Source of the DNA: an uncultured Pseudomonadota bacterium
Lineage (GTDB): Bacteria; Pseudomonadota; Gammaproteobacteria; Steroidobacterales; Steroidobacteraceae
NCBI GenBank assembly: GCA_902826225.1
Contig: CADEED010000023.1
Location: 1-42,208, forward strand
DNA length: 42,208 nucleotides
Direction of reading: 5' to 3'
Shown: piece by piece, positions 1-7,983 of the stretch
How the letters are laid out: each line of letters opens with the position of its first letter
Numbering within the stretch: position 1 is the stretch's first letter
The notes under the pieces: generated by a model
What the model saw: the letters and a program-made list of their open reading frames with translations, nothing else
Database searches by the model: none
Told to the model about the DNA's origin: nothing
Position numbers and translations under genes: made by a program

Positions 1-1
1 C

Positions 2-295
2 GTGCGCGCGCCCATCGAAGGCGCCGCGCGACTCTCGACGCAAACCGGACCGGCGGCGCCTTCCACCGACTCGCGCGGAGCGCCGCCACTGGCCGTCGAT
101 GCGCCGGCGCCGGCGCCGGCGCCGGCCGCGGGCGCGCCGCAGGGCGCCACGCCGGCTCCGTCGCCCGCCAGCGCAGACGCGGCGGAAGACGAGGGCCCGG
201 ACAAGGATCCCTACGAAGGCATCGCTCCCGAGGAGCTGCCGCCCGACCTGCAATACAACGCCGACTCGAGCATCAGTTTCCCGACGAACATCTAG
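2..295 (+). CDS. C-terminal part of an unidentified Pro/Ala-rich protein (5' truncated)
   Basis: The frame is open from the window edge to a TAG stop, so at least 97 residues of C-terminus are seen and the true start lies outside. The visible part is low complexity: Ala/Pro-rich with a PAPAPAPA run encoded by a hexanucleotide repeat, then an acidic stretch (DAAEDEGPDKD), ending in the more ordered-looking tail DSSISFPTNI. No domain is recognisable. The stop lies 6 bp before the FHA-protein start, so it is probably the preceding gene of the same operon and may belong to the FHA/VWA system. I cannot name a function. Confidence 0.7.
   Translation: MRAPIEGAARLSTQTGPAAPSTDSRGAPPLAVDAPAPAPAPAAGAPQGATPAPSPASADAAEDEGPDKDPYEGIAPEELPPDLQYNADSSISFPTNI
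101..126 (+). repeat. GCGCCG hexanucleotide tandem repeat
   Basis: About 4.3 copies of GCGCCG lie in frame within the truncated first gene and encode alternating Pro-Ala. Such perfect short repeats can vary in copy number by slippage; a change of one unit would keep the frame. Confidence 0.8.
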
Positions 296-301
296 ATAGA
301 C

Positions 302-1651
302 ATGTACGGCATCCACTTCGACCACCACACGCTGTCCATCGCCCGCGATGGCGCGCTCCTCGCGGGCGAGCCGCTGGCCGTGGAAATCGTGGGGAGCGAC
401 GCGCGCTTCGGCCGCGCCGCGCTCGCCGCCGCCCGCGGCCGCCCGGACGAAGTGTCGCTGCACCACTGGCGCGAGCTCGGCCGCAACCCGCTCGCCGCGC
501 GCAATTGCGCACTCGAGATCACCGCGCACCTGCGCGCGCTCGGGGTCACCGAACGCGTCGACGCCATCGTCGCGATCCCGGCGGACCTCGACGCGGCGGC
601 ATTGGCGAGCCTGCGCGGCGCGCTCAGCGCGGCCGGTATCGACGCGCGCGACTTCATCGATGCGGCCACGCTCACCGCCGCCGCCGTTTCCGAGCGCCCG
701 CACTACGTGCTGCTCGAAGCCGGCTGGCGATCCGCGATCGCGACGCGCGTCGCGGGCGGTGCCACGCTCGCGTTCGAAGAATCGTTCGTCAGTGAGCGCG
801 CGAACCTGCTCGACGTCTACGACCTGTGGCTCGGGGCCGTGGCCGCGGCGATGGTCAAGAACACGCGCTTCGATCCGCTGCTCACCCTCGATACCGAGCA
901 GCAGCTGTTCGCCACGCTCCCGGCGCTCGCGGCGCGCGCCGCCACCGAAGGCCGCGCCGAGGCGGCCCTGGAATCGGGCGGCGGACGGTTCGCGGTGGAC
1001 GTCGAAGCGCAGTCGTTCGCCGACGCCGCGCAGCCTTTCTACCGCGAGCTCGCTCGGCTGGCGCGCTCCGCGCGCATCGCGGGGCAGGGCGCGGCGCTCG
1101 TGCTGCCCGCCGAGTCGCGCCGCTGGCCCGGTTTCCTCGCCCGGCTGCTCGAGCTCGAACAGGACGGCCTCGTCATCGCGCCGGCCGGCATCGCCGCGGT
1201 GGCGGCATCGCTGCAACCCGCCGGGGACCAGGAGCCGCGGCTGCGCCGCCACGTGAACCGCCTCGTCGATCACCCGCTCGCGGCGGACGTGGAATACGTA
1301 TCGTCGGTCAGCACGTCACCGGGCCGCGCACTGCAGGTCACGCACATTCTCTTCGGCGGCGACTCCATGCGCTTCCCCGACGACGGCCTCGTCATCGGCA
1401 CCGAGGACGTCTCGAACACGCCGCACATCACGCTGCCGCGCGCCGCTGCCGGCGTATCGCGCCGCCATTGCTCGCTGCGCCGCGAGGGCGAGCGCACGGT
1501 GCTCATCGATCACAGCCGCTACGGCACGTGGATCAACGGCGCGCGAGTGCGCGAGCGCGCGCTGCTGCGCGCGGGCGACCGCGTGCGCGTCGGAACGCCC
1601 GGCGTCGAGTTCACGCTGATCTCCGCGGCCGCCACCGGACGCGACGCATGA
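302..1651 (+). CDS. FHA-domain protein with degenerate Hsp70/actin-like N-terminal half
   Basis: This is a 449-residue cytoplasmic-looking protein with no signal peptide or membrane segment. Residues 1-330 look like an actin/Hsp70-type ATPase fold: a first strand pair (GIHFDHHTLSIARDG), a second phosphate-site-like segment (LLEAGWRSAIATR), a helix with TRFDPLLTLDTEQQLF as in YegD-like Hsp70 relatives, and an adenosine-motif-like stretch (LVLPAESRRWPGF). The glycine-rich phosphate loop usual at the second site is absent, so ATP hydrolysis is doubtful. Residues about 350-445 are an FHA domain with SRRHCSL and YGTWING motifs, expected to bind phosphothreonine peptides. The stop overlaps the next start (ATGA), so it is translationally coupled to the first VWA gene. 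No Ser/Thr kinase is in view. The FHA call is firm; the Hsp70-like call is by eye. Confidence 0.85.
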   Translation: MYGIHFDHHTLSIARDGALLAGEPLAVEIVGSDARFGRAALAAARGRPDEVSLHHWRELGRNPLAARNCALEITAHLRALGVTERVDAIVAIPADLDAAALASLRGALSAAGIDARDFIDAATLTAAAVSERPHYVLLEAGWRSAIATRVAGGATLAFEESFVSERANLLDVYDLWLGAVAAAMVKNTRFDPLLTLDTEQQLFATLPALAARAATEGRAEAALESGGGRFAVDVEAQSFADAAQPFYRELARLARSARIAGQGAALVLPAESRRWPGFLARLLELEQDGLVIAPAGIAAVAASLQPAGDQEPRLRRHVNRLVDHPLAADVEYVSSVSTSPGRALQVTHILFGGDSMRFPDDGLVIGTEDVSNTPHITLPRAAAGVSRRHCSLRREGERTVLIDHSRYGTWINGARVRERALLRAGDRVRVGTPGVEFTLISAAATGRDA

Positions 1652-2745
1652 AGAAGAAGCGCCGCGCCTTCGAGGTCTTCACGCTGTCGTTCCTCGACTG
1701 CATCTGCTGCGGCTTCGGCGCGGTCGTCCTCTTCTATACGATCGTGCAGGCGCAGGCGGGCGCGCAGGATATCGTGCGCATCGACGAGCTCACGGGCGAA
1801 GTGCGCAAGCTCGAGGAAGAAGTGAAGGAAGGCACGAAGAATCTCGTGCAGATCAAGAACACCCTCGAGAAGACCGACGAAGACGCGGCCTCCGCGCAGG
1901 CGCGCGCGCTGCGCGTGCAGCGCGAGCTCAAGGAGCGCCGCGAGCAGGCGACGGTGTACGACAACGACAGCCTCGCGCGCCGCGAGCACATCAACAAGCT
2001 GATGGCCGACATCAAGTCGCTCGACGAGGGCGTGAAGCGCCTGCAGGGCGGTTCGCTGGACAAGGCGCCGGCGGGTGACCGCCGCGTCGCGTTCCGCGGC
2101 CGCGGCAAGCGCCTGTACGTGAGCGCGCTGCAGGTGAAGGGCAAGCGCGTGCTCGTCCTGCTCGACTCGTCGGCCAGCATGATGGAAGACGACGTCGTGA
2201 AGGTCATCCGCCTGCGCAACCAGCCCGAGGCGGCGCGCAAGGCCGCGCAGAAGTGGCGCCGCGCCGTGGACATGGTGCAGTGGCTGACGGCGCAGCTGCC
2301 CGACAACAGCCAGTTCCAGGTGTACGGCTTCAACACGAAGACGAAGGCCGTTCTCGGCGACACGCAGGGGAAATGGCTCGATTCGAACGATCCGCGCGCC
2401 GTGAGCAACGTGATGACCGCGACGCGCAACATCGTGCCGGGTGACGGCACCAGCCTCGTCAACGCGCTGCTCACCGCGCGCACGCTCAACCCGCAGCCGG
2501 ACCAGATCATCCTCGTCACCGACGGGTTGCCGACGCAGGGATCGGTGCCGCCGGCGCGCAAGTTCATCAACGTGCGCGAACGCGAAAAGCTGTTCGACGA
2601 CGCCGCGAAGACCCTGAACAAGGACATGCCGGTCGATGTCGTGCTGCTGCCGATGAAGGGCGACATACTGGCCGCGCACGCATTCTGGCGGCTCGCTCGC
2701 CGTACCGGCGGAACCTACGTCATCCCGTCGCGCGACTGGCCCTGA
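1648..2745 (+). CDS. Membrane-anchored VWA protein 1 with SFLDCICCGFGA signature
   Basis: 365 residues. The start is the ATG overlapping the FHA stop. It begins with a basic cytoplasmic tip (MKKKRRA), then FEVFTLSFLDCICCGFGA running into a single membrane helix (about residues 17-35). A long charged coiled coil follows (about 42-140). A von Willebrand factor A domain occupies about 165-365 with the metal-ion-dependent adhesion site residues DSSAS, GDGTS and VTDG, so it should bind a divalent cation and a protein partner. The topology suggests the VWA domain is in the periplasm. The next gene is a paralogue with the same anchor. Related SFLD...CGFGA anchors occur, from memory, in proteins of Planctomycetes and some Proteobacteria beside VWA or ExbD-like genes; the function is unknown. 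Confidence 0.9.
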   Translation: MKKKRRAFEVFTLSFLDCICCGFGAVVLFYTIVQAQAGAQDIVRIDELTGEVRKLEEEVKEGTKNLVQIKNTLEKTDEDAASAQARALRVQRELKERREQATVYDNDSLARREHINKLMADIKSLDEGVKRLQGGSLDKAPAGDRRVAFRGRGKRLYVSALQVKGKRVLVLLDSSASMMEDDVVKVIRLRNQPEAARKAAQKWRRAVDMVQWLTAQLPDNSQFQVYGFNTKTKAVLGDTQGKWLDSNDPRAVSNVMTATRNIVPGDGTSLVNALLTARTLNPQPDQIILVTDGLPTQGSVPPARKFINVREREKLFDDAAKTLNKDMPVDVVLLPMKGDILAAHAFWRLARRTGGTYVIPSRDWP

Positions 2746-2756
2746 GGTAGACAGAA

Positions 2757-3806
2757 ATGGGATTGGGCAAGCGCCGCGAATTCGAAGTCTTCACGCTGTC
2801 GTTCCTCGACTGCATCTGCTGCGGCTTCGGCGCCATCATTCTGCTGCTGGTACTCACCGATGTCGGCCGTCCGATCGTCATTGAGCGCAGCGAGAAGGAT
2901 TTGAAGGGCCAGATCGACGCGCTCCAGCGGCAGCTGTTCGAGATCCGCGGCGAGACTGACGTGCTCAACCGCGAGATGCAGGGCCGCATGAAGATCCTGA
3001 ACACCGAGCAGATCACCGCTGCGCAGCTCGCGGCCGAGCTGAACAAGGTGCGCGGCGAGTTCAAGGCGAGCACGGGCGAGGCTTCCGTCACCAACAAGGT
3101 CGAGCAGGACCTCGTGGCCCTGCACCAGACGCTGACGGCCGAGATGCAACGCCTGCTCAAGAACGCGCCCAGGCGCATCGACACGGTGCCCGCGGTCGGC
3201 GGCATCCCGGTGGACAGCGAGTGGATCATCTTCGTCGTCGACACGTCGGGCTCGATGCAGGCCGACAACTGGGAGAATGCCCAGAACGTGATGAAGGAGA
3301 TCCTCGACATCTATCCCAAGGTGAAGGGGTTGCAGATCCTCGACGACGAGGGCAAGCCGATGTTCCCGAGCACGAAGGGGCAGTGGCTGCAGGACACGCC
3401 CGCGCAGCGCGCGAAGATCGTCTCGACGATGGTCAACTGGAAGGCCTACAGCAATTCGAGCCCGGTCGAGGGCATCGGCGCCGCCGTCCAGGGCTGGTGG
3501 GCCGCCGACAAGAAAATCAGCGTGTATGTCATCGGCGACGATTTCACGGGCGGTTCCATCGAGGCCGCGCTGGCGGCAGTGCGTAAATACAACCCGGTGG
3601 ATCGGCAGGGGCGCCACAAGATCCGCATCCACGCCATCGGCATGCCCGACGGCCCGAACTCCCCGCCGTTTATCAACGCGCGCTTTTCGGCTTTAATGCG
3701 TGCCATGTGTGACGACAACGAAGGCACCTTCGTGGGACTCACCATCGGCGGTCCGAGCTGCGTCATGAAAGTGGACGTGCTCGGAACTCCGCGCTGCATC
3801 AGCTAG
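2757..3806 (+). CDS. Membrane-anchored VWA protein 2 with SFLDCICCGFGA signature
   Basis: 349 residues. GAGG overlapping the previous stop is its Shine-Dalgarno, 9 bp before the ATG. The architecture matches the upstream gene: basic tip (GKRRE), FEVFTLSFLDCICCGFGA, one membrane helix (about 20-38), a coiled coil (about 45-145), then a VWA domain (about 155-345) with the DTSGS metal motif. Outside the anchor the two proteins have diverged strongly, and the VWA part carries an insertion (LQILDDEGKPMFPSTKGQW) absent from its neighbour. Its C-terminus has three cysteines (one in MCDDNEG and two near the end, GPSC and TPRCIS) that could form a periplasmic disulfide. The pair probably forms a heteromeric membrane complex; this is inferred from the shared anchor and the adjacency. 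Confidence 0.9.
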   Translation: MGLGKRREFEVFTLSFLDCICCGFGAIILLLVLTDVGRPIVIERSEKDLKGQIDALQRQLFEIRGETDVLNREMQGRMKILNTEQITAAQLAAELNKVRGEFKASTGEASVTNKVEQDLVALHQTLTAEMQRLLKNAPRRIDTVPAVGGIPVDSEWIIFVVDTSGSMQADNWENAQNVMKEILDIYPKVKGLQILDDEGKPMFPSTKGQWLQDTPAQRAKIVSTMVNWKAYSNSSPVEGIGAAVQGWWAADKKISVYVIGDDFTGGSIEAALAAVRKYNPVDRQGRHKIRIHAIGMPDGPNSPPFINARFSALMRAMCDDNEGTFVGLTIGGPSCVMKVDVLGTPRCIS

Positions 3807-3829
3807 CCCGCCAGGGCCCAGGGGCATCC

Positions 3830-4669
3830 ATGAATCTGCGTCGCACACCCCGACTCACGCTCCCGCTCGCGGCAGTCCTGTTCTCGGGCTGCGCCGCGGT
3901 GATCGTGCGGCCTGAAGGCGACCTGCCCAAGCCGCTCATCGTGACGACGCCGGCGAAGGTCGGTGTGGTCGTGACGAACGAGGCCGGCAACTACACGCAC
4001 AAGGAATCGCGCGCCAGCGTCGACTACGAGGCGCAGCTCGGCCCCTCGCACCGGCGCATCATGGAGGAGATCTTCAAGGCGGAATTCACCGACGCGAAGA
4101 TCTTCGAGAGTCTCGATGCGGCACGCCTCGAGCCCGGCCTGCACGCAATCTTCGAGCCGCGCATCGAGCAGTTCTCGTTCGCCAATGCGAAGGAGACCGG
4201 CGGCGTGTACTGCGCCGTGACCATCCGTTACCAGATCGCGATCTACGCGCCGACCGGCGAGCTCGTCGACAACCTCACGCTCACGGGCTACGGCAGCGGC
4301 CCCGCGCCAAAGATCGGCAATGGGGAAGAGGAGCTCGCGATCGCCGGCTACGCCGCGATGCGCGACGCGGCCGCCAAATTCCTCACGCAGTTCCCGCAAC
4401 TGGAAGTGGCGAAGCCGTTGCTCGCATCGCAGCCGTTGAAGCCGAAGGTGCAGCCGATCCCGGGATCGGCGGAAGCCGTCGCGGCGGCGGCGGAAGTGAC
4501 CATCGAAGCGGTGCCGATCAACGATCCGCCGCTGGTGCAGGCGCGCGGACCCGCGGTGCCGGCGGTTACTCCGTCGGCGGATCCGGCTTCTTCTCTTCCG
4601 GCGCCGGCGCCGGCTTCTCCGCCTCCCCAGTCCCAGATGACGGCGCCGTACCCGGCGTCGCCACTTTGA
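3830..4669 (+). CDS. Predicted outer-membrane or periplasmic lipoprotein, unknown family
   Basis: 279 residues, with a type II signal peptide ending in the lipobox LFSGC (Cys21). Residues 22-195 look like a compact soluble domain: the segments VGVVVTNEAGNY, HRRIMEEIFKAEF and the strand-rich YCAVTIRYQIAIYAPTGEL suggest an alpha/beta fold, with a threshold-like GYGSGPAP loop. The last 85 residues are Pro/Ala-rich and probably disordered. It starts 23 bp after VWA gene 2 in the same orientation, so it is likely the last gene of that operon. Its 3' end overlaps the convergent TPR gene by 104 bp. I do not recognise the family. Confidence 0.85.
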   Translation: MNLRRTPRLTLPLAAVLFSGCAAVIVRPEGDLPKPLIVTTPAKVGVVVTNEAGNYTHKESRASVDYEAQLGPSHRRIMEEIFKAEFTDAKIFESLDAARLEPGLHAIFEPRIEQFSFANAKETGGVYCAVTIRYQIAIYAPTGELVDNLTLTGYGSGPAPKIGNGEEELAIAGYAAMRDAAAKFLTQFPQLEVAKPLLASQPLKPKVQPIPGSAEAVAAAAEVTIEAVPINDPPLVQARGPAVPAVTPSADPASSLPAPAPASPPPQSQMTAPYPASPL

Positions 4670-5987
4670 CGAGCACGCGTTCGAGGAACACGACGTTCTC
4701 GGTGGGCATGGCCGCGCCATTGTCGATGCGCGGCGCGTAACGCGAACGGCGCATCGACGCCACCGAATTGCGAACGATGTTCTCCGGCACGTCCGTCGTC
4801 GGGGACGTGACGTTGTCGATGCGGCCATCGCGATCGACGGTCATGTGCATTTCCACCGTCTTCACCTCGGCTTCGGCCGGGTCGAGCTGCGAGCGGTCGA
4901 GCGAACTGATCGAGGGCCGGTAGGCGAGGAGACGCGGCAGCTGCAGGTAGCGCGTGTCGCCGGCCGCGGAAAAGGACTTCCACGCCTCCGCATAGCTCTC
5001 GTACGCGCGGCGGGTCGCGTTGGAGATGAGGTACCAGTCGCCGAGATCGGCGAGCACCTCGCCGCGCAGCTTGTGGTCGACCGGCGTGTTGGCGTCGATG
5101 ACGGCGAGCGCGGCCGTGAGCGAGCTCTCGCCGCGGCGCTGCGTCGTGCCTTCGTTGAAGACGTTGGCGGCGGCCGTGTTGGAATTGAAGGTGGCGGAGT
5201 TGTCCGCGCCTTCGACGCCGTAGAACGCCTCGAGCCGGAAGGAACGGGAGATGCCGCGCAGCGGACCGATGCGGCGCAGGTCATTGGGCCCGGCTGATTT
5301 CGTGAGGATCGCCAGCGCGCGCTCGTAGATGTTCCGCTCGCTGGTGTAGCGGCGGTCGTACTCCAGCCAGCGGGCGAACTTGTCGAGACGCGGCAGCAGC
5401 TTGAGCGAATTGCGGCCGTACGCGGCTTCCTCGACGCGCAACGCGTAACCGGCTTCCTTGTCGGCCTCGGCATAGCGGCCCGTGGCCGCATACGCATCGA
5501 CGAGCGGATCGATGAATTCGATCTGGTCGATGTTGAAGAGCCCGTCGGTGTTGCGCGAGAGATCGGCGGCGCGCTTGAGCGCCACCACCGCCTGTTCCGG
5601 ATCCTTCGCGCCCAGCAGGCTGATGCCGAGCCCGTGCAGGGGGCGGATCTGCGCCTTGTCGGCGATCGTCGACTTCGCCTGCAGGATGTTCAGCGTGCGG
5701 CGGTAGTTCTCGATGGCCGCCGGGTAGTTGCCGAGCTTGTAGTGGATGGTGGCGAGATTGGTCAGCGGATTCGTGAGCTGGAGCTCGTCGCTGCCGTATT
5801 GCTCCTCGGTGAGTGCGACCAGGCGCTCGGCAAAGGGCTGGGCGGCGGCATATTCCTTCGCGTCGTACTGCGTCCGAAAGTCCTTGTAGACCGCGATGCG
5901 GTCAGCGTCGGTGACTGCGAAAGCCGTGGCCGGGAGCAGGAGGGTCAGCGTGATGCGTCGCCACGTCGAGAATCGAGGGGAGCCCAT
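4566..5987 (-). CDS. Exported TPR protein with TonB-like C-terminal segment
   Basis: 473 residues. A signal peptide (ITLTLLLPATAFAV) is followed by tetratricopeptide-type helical repeats from about residue 25 to 340 (for example LTNLATIHYKLGNYPAAIENYRRTLNI). Residues about 365-440 resemble a TonB C-terminal-type fold: VEMHMTVDRDGRIDNV and RSRYAPRIDNG, the pattern seen in energy-transducer-like periplasmic proteins. A disordered Pro/Lys/Glu tail ends the protein. It converges on the lipoprotein gene and the two C-terminal tails are coded on opposite strands of the same 104 bp. It lies 11 bp upstream of the methyltransferase gene on the same strand, so it may be read from its own promoter or as the last gene of the minus-strand run. 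A scaffold role in the envelope is likely. Confidence 0.85.
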   Translation of the reverse strand: MGSPRFSTWRRITLTLLLPATAFAVTDADRIAVYKDFRTQYDAKEYAAAQPFAERLVALTEEQYGSDELQLTNPLTNLATIHYKLGNYPAAIENYRRTLNILQAKSTIADKAQIRPLHGLGISLLGAKDPEQAVVALKRAADLSRNTDGLFNIDQIEFIDPLVDAYAATGRYAEADKEAGYALRVEEAAYGRNSLKLLPRLDKFARWLEYDRRYTSERNIYERALAILTKSAGPNDLRRIGPLRGISRSFRLEAFYGVEGADNSATFNSNTAAANVFNEGTTQRRGESSLTAALAVIDANTPVDHKLRGEVLADLGDWYLISNATRRAYESYAEAWKSFSAAGDTRYLQLPRLLAYRPSISSLDRSQLDPAEAEVKTVEMHMTVDRDGRIDNVTSPTTDVPENIVRNSVASMRRSRYAPRIDNGAAMPTENVVFLERVLVKVATPGTAPSSGTGEAEKPAPAPEEKKPDPPTE

Positions 5988-5998
5988 GGCGAGCGACT

Positions 5999-7051
5999 CT
6001 ACCGCTTTTCAAAGAGGTAATGCGACACCATCCACTCGCTCCCGCCGGCGTATCCCCACAGCTCCGCGCAGGACATGAAGAACACGCGCCAGTAGACCCA
6101 CCAGCGCAATGCTTTGGCGGTGCCATAGGTTTGTTCCAGCACGGGCATGATTTGTTCCCGATTGCGGTCCATGTTCGCCAGCCAGGCCTCGCTCGTGAGC
6201 TGGTAGTGCCAGCCGGGGACCTGCCAGTGCTCGAGCAGGCGCACGTCCCGCTGGAAATGCGGCAACAGGTCGTCGCTCGGCATGATGCCGCCCGTGAAGA
6301 AGTAGCGCGCCATCCAGTCGCTGTCGTCGCGGACGTCGAACGCGTAGGCGTACTTCCGGTGCGTGAAGATGTGCACGAAAAGCGTGGCGCCCGGCGCCAT
6401 CCACGACGCGACCCGGCCGAGCAGGGTGTCGTAATTGCGCATGTGCTCGAACATTTCGACCGACACGACGCGGTCGAAGCGGGTCTCCGGCGGGAACTCG
6501 AGACGGCTCACGTCGCAGGTGACGACGTCCAGGTTCGAAAGGCCGCGCGCACGCGCCTGTGCGTCGATGTGCTCTTTCTGGGTGCGCGAGTTGGACACGG
6601 CGGTGATCCGTGCGCGCGGGTAGTTAGCGGCCATCCACAGGCTCAGGGATCCCCAGCCGCAGCCGAGCTCGAGGATCCGGTCGCCGTCGGTGAGACGCGC
6701 GCGTGCGCAGGTGAGCGTGAGCATGCGCGCCTCGGCCGCGTCGAGCCCTTCGGCGGGCCGCGCGCCCGGCTCGGTGTAGAGCCCGCTCGAGTACTTGAGA
6801 TTCTTGCCGAGCACCCGTGCGTAGAACGCGGTGGGCACCTCGTAGTGCTGCTCGTTCGCCGCCGCGGTTTCGATCGCCACCGGGCTCGACTCGAGGCGTG
6901 CGATGAAATCGTGCAATCGCTGCCGCTGCTTTTCCTCGTCACCGGCGTCTTCTTCGCGCAGGCGCTGCGCGAGCAGCGAACGGATGCGCCGTCTGATCAG
7001 GAAGTCGGGGACGAGATCGCGCTCGAGCAGGCGCATCGCGAGCGACGTCAT
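5999..7051 (-). CDS. cfa: Cyclopropane-fatty-acyl-phospholipid synthase-like methyltransferase
   Basis: 350 residues. It should transfer a methylene/methyl group from S-adenosylmethionine to the double bond of unsaturated acyl chains in membrane phospholipids. The SAM-binding motif ILELGCGWGS lies near residue 125. CFA-family signatures follow: ITAVSNSRTQ, VVSVEMFEHMRNY near 195, and the C-terminal YFFTGGIMPS and WRVFFMSCAELWGYAGG. It is shorter than E. coli Cfa (about 380) and lacks most of the N-terminal domain, matching a shorter subfamily. The start is the ATG in a 4-bp overlap with the DUF2062 stop, so the two are translationally coupled. The exact lipid product (ring or branched/methylated chain) cannot be told from sequence. 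Confidence 0.9.
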   Translation of the reverse strand: MTSLAMRLLERDLVPDFLIRRRIRSLLAQRLREEDAGDEEKQRQRLHDFIARLESSPVAIETAAANEQHYEVPTAFYARVLGKNLKYSSGLYTEPGARPAEGLDAAEARMLTLTCARARLTDGDRILELGCGWGSLSLWMAANYPRARITAVSNSRTQKEHIDAQARARGLSNLDVVTCDVSRLEFPPETRFDRVVSVEMFEHMRNYDTLLGRVASWMAPGATLFVHIFTHRKYAYAFDVRDDSDWMARYFFTGGIMPSDDLLPHFQRDVRLLEHWQVPGWHYQLTSEAWLANMDRNREQIMPVLEQTYGTAKALRWWVYWRVFFMSCAELWGYAGGSEWMVSHYLFEKR

Positions 7052-7524
7052 CGGGCCTCCACGGGACGGGCGGGGCCGACGCGGCGGAAGACCACGCACA
7101 GCACGCGGTACAGCACGAAAGCGACCAGGGGCGCGAGCACGATCCAGCCGAGCGTCGCGTGCACGATCGCAGTCCACAGCACATTCACCGCATTGAAGAT
7201 CCCGTTCGACAGGAGGGCGAGGCCGGACTCGAGCGTGATCGGGAACCGAGGCGAGCGCGATATCCACTCTCCGAACCGCAGCAGCGGGATGATGAGCAGC
7301 AGCTGCAACGGCGTGAGTAGATAGTTGACGATCTGGATCGCGGGCATGTTGAGACGCAGCGCGAGGGCGGCGAGCGCGCACAGCGCGGTGGAGGCGCCGA
7401 GGACGGGGATCAGCCCGATCGCGATCCCCAGTGCGACCGACAATGCGAGCGCGTCTGGAGTCACGCCCTGGCGCAACAGCGCGAGCAAGGGGTTCACGAG
7501 CCGGCGCTGGAGGAAGTCCCGCAT
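7048..7524 (-). CDS. DUF2062 family membrane protein
   Basis: 158 residues. The segment GVTPDALALSVALGIAIGLIPVLG followed by hydrophobic helices and the NYLLTPLQLLLIIPLLRFGEW motif is typical of DUF2062, a family of small inner-membrane proteins, some fused to glycosyltransferases. Four hydrophobic stretches are visible. It starts 8 bp after the DUF1475-like gene and overlaps the methyltransferase by 4 bp, so the three genes form one operon. Association with a lipid-modifying enzyme suggests a role in membrane lipid handling; that is inference only. Confidence 0.85.
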   Translation of the reverse strand: MRDFLQRRLVNPLLALLRQGVTPDALALSVALGIAIGLIPVLGASTALCALAALALRLNMPAIQIVNYLLTPLQLLLIIPLLRFGEWISRSPRFPITLESGLALLSNGIFNAVNVLWTAIVHATLGWIVLAPLVAFVLYRVLCVVFRRVGPARPVEAR

Positions 7525-7532
7525 TCGATCGC

Positions 7533-7877
7533 TCAGGAGTTGCGGGTGCACAGGAGGGTCGACATCGAATCCCCCGGTGCCAGCCGCGCGAGCTGGCGCA
7601 GGACGTACGCGGACATGGCGATGTTGCCGAGGAGCATGATCGCCAGGAACCACGCGACGCGCGGCAACGCCCGCGTCTCCTTCCACAGCACCCACACGTA
7701 GAAAGTGAGGAAGCCGTAGTCCGCGTCGACGAGCGTGGCGATGGTCCAGAGATTGTCGGGCGGGGTCGTGAGCCCGCCCCAGTCGAGCACCGACTGACGG
7801 GTGCTGGCCCATACCGTGAAGGCCGTTAGGGACACGAGGATGAAGGCAAACACGCATTGCAGGGTACGCTTGTGCAT
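7533..7877 (-). CDS. Small membrane protein resembling DUF1475
   Basis: 114 residues. An N-terminal hydrophobic segment (CVFAFILVSLTAFTVWA) and two more helices (LVDADYGFLTFYVWVLW, VAWFLAIMLLGNIAMSAYVL) make a three-helix inner-membrane protein. The LWTIATLVDADYGFLTFYVWV stretch resembles DUF1475; I am moderately sure of the family name. It is the first gene of the operon running into DUF2062 and the cyclopropane-synthase-like gene. A TATGAT hexamer on the minus strand at 7907-7912 could be its -10 element, but no good -35 is paired with it. Confidence 0.75.
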   Translation of the reverse strand: MHKRTLQCVFAFILVSLTAFTVWASTRQSVLDWGGLTTPPDNLWTIATLVDADYGFLTFYVWVLWKETRALPRVAWFLAIMLLGNIAMSAYVLRQLARLAPGDSMSTLLCTRNS

Positions 7878-7983
7878 CGCGGCGTCCGGACGGGTAGAGG
7901 TTGCCGATCATACGAATCCCTCGCGCCGATGGATGCACTGAGTTCCTACAGAAAGCCCGTTGTTATTTGACCAGTATTGGGAA

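Noticed and set aside
826..1647. Open frame upstream of the first VWA gene, in the same frame
   Set aside because: Arg/Ala-rich shadow of the FHA gene; the real VWA start is the ATG at 1648 next to the FHA stop, shown by the conserved anchor.
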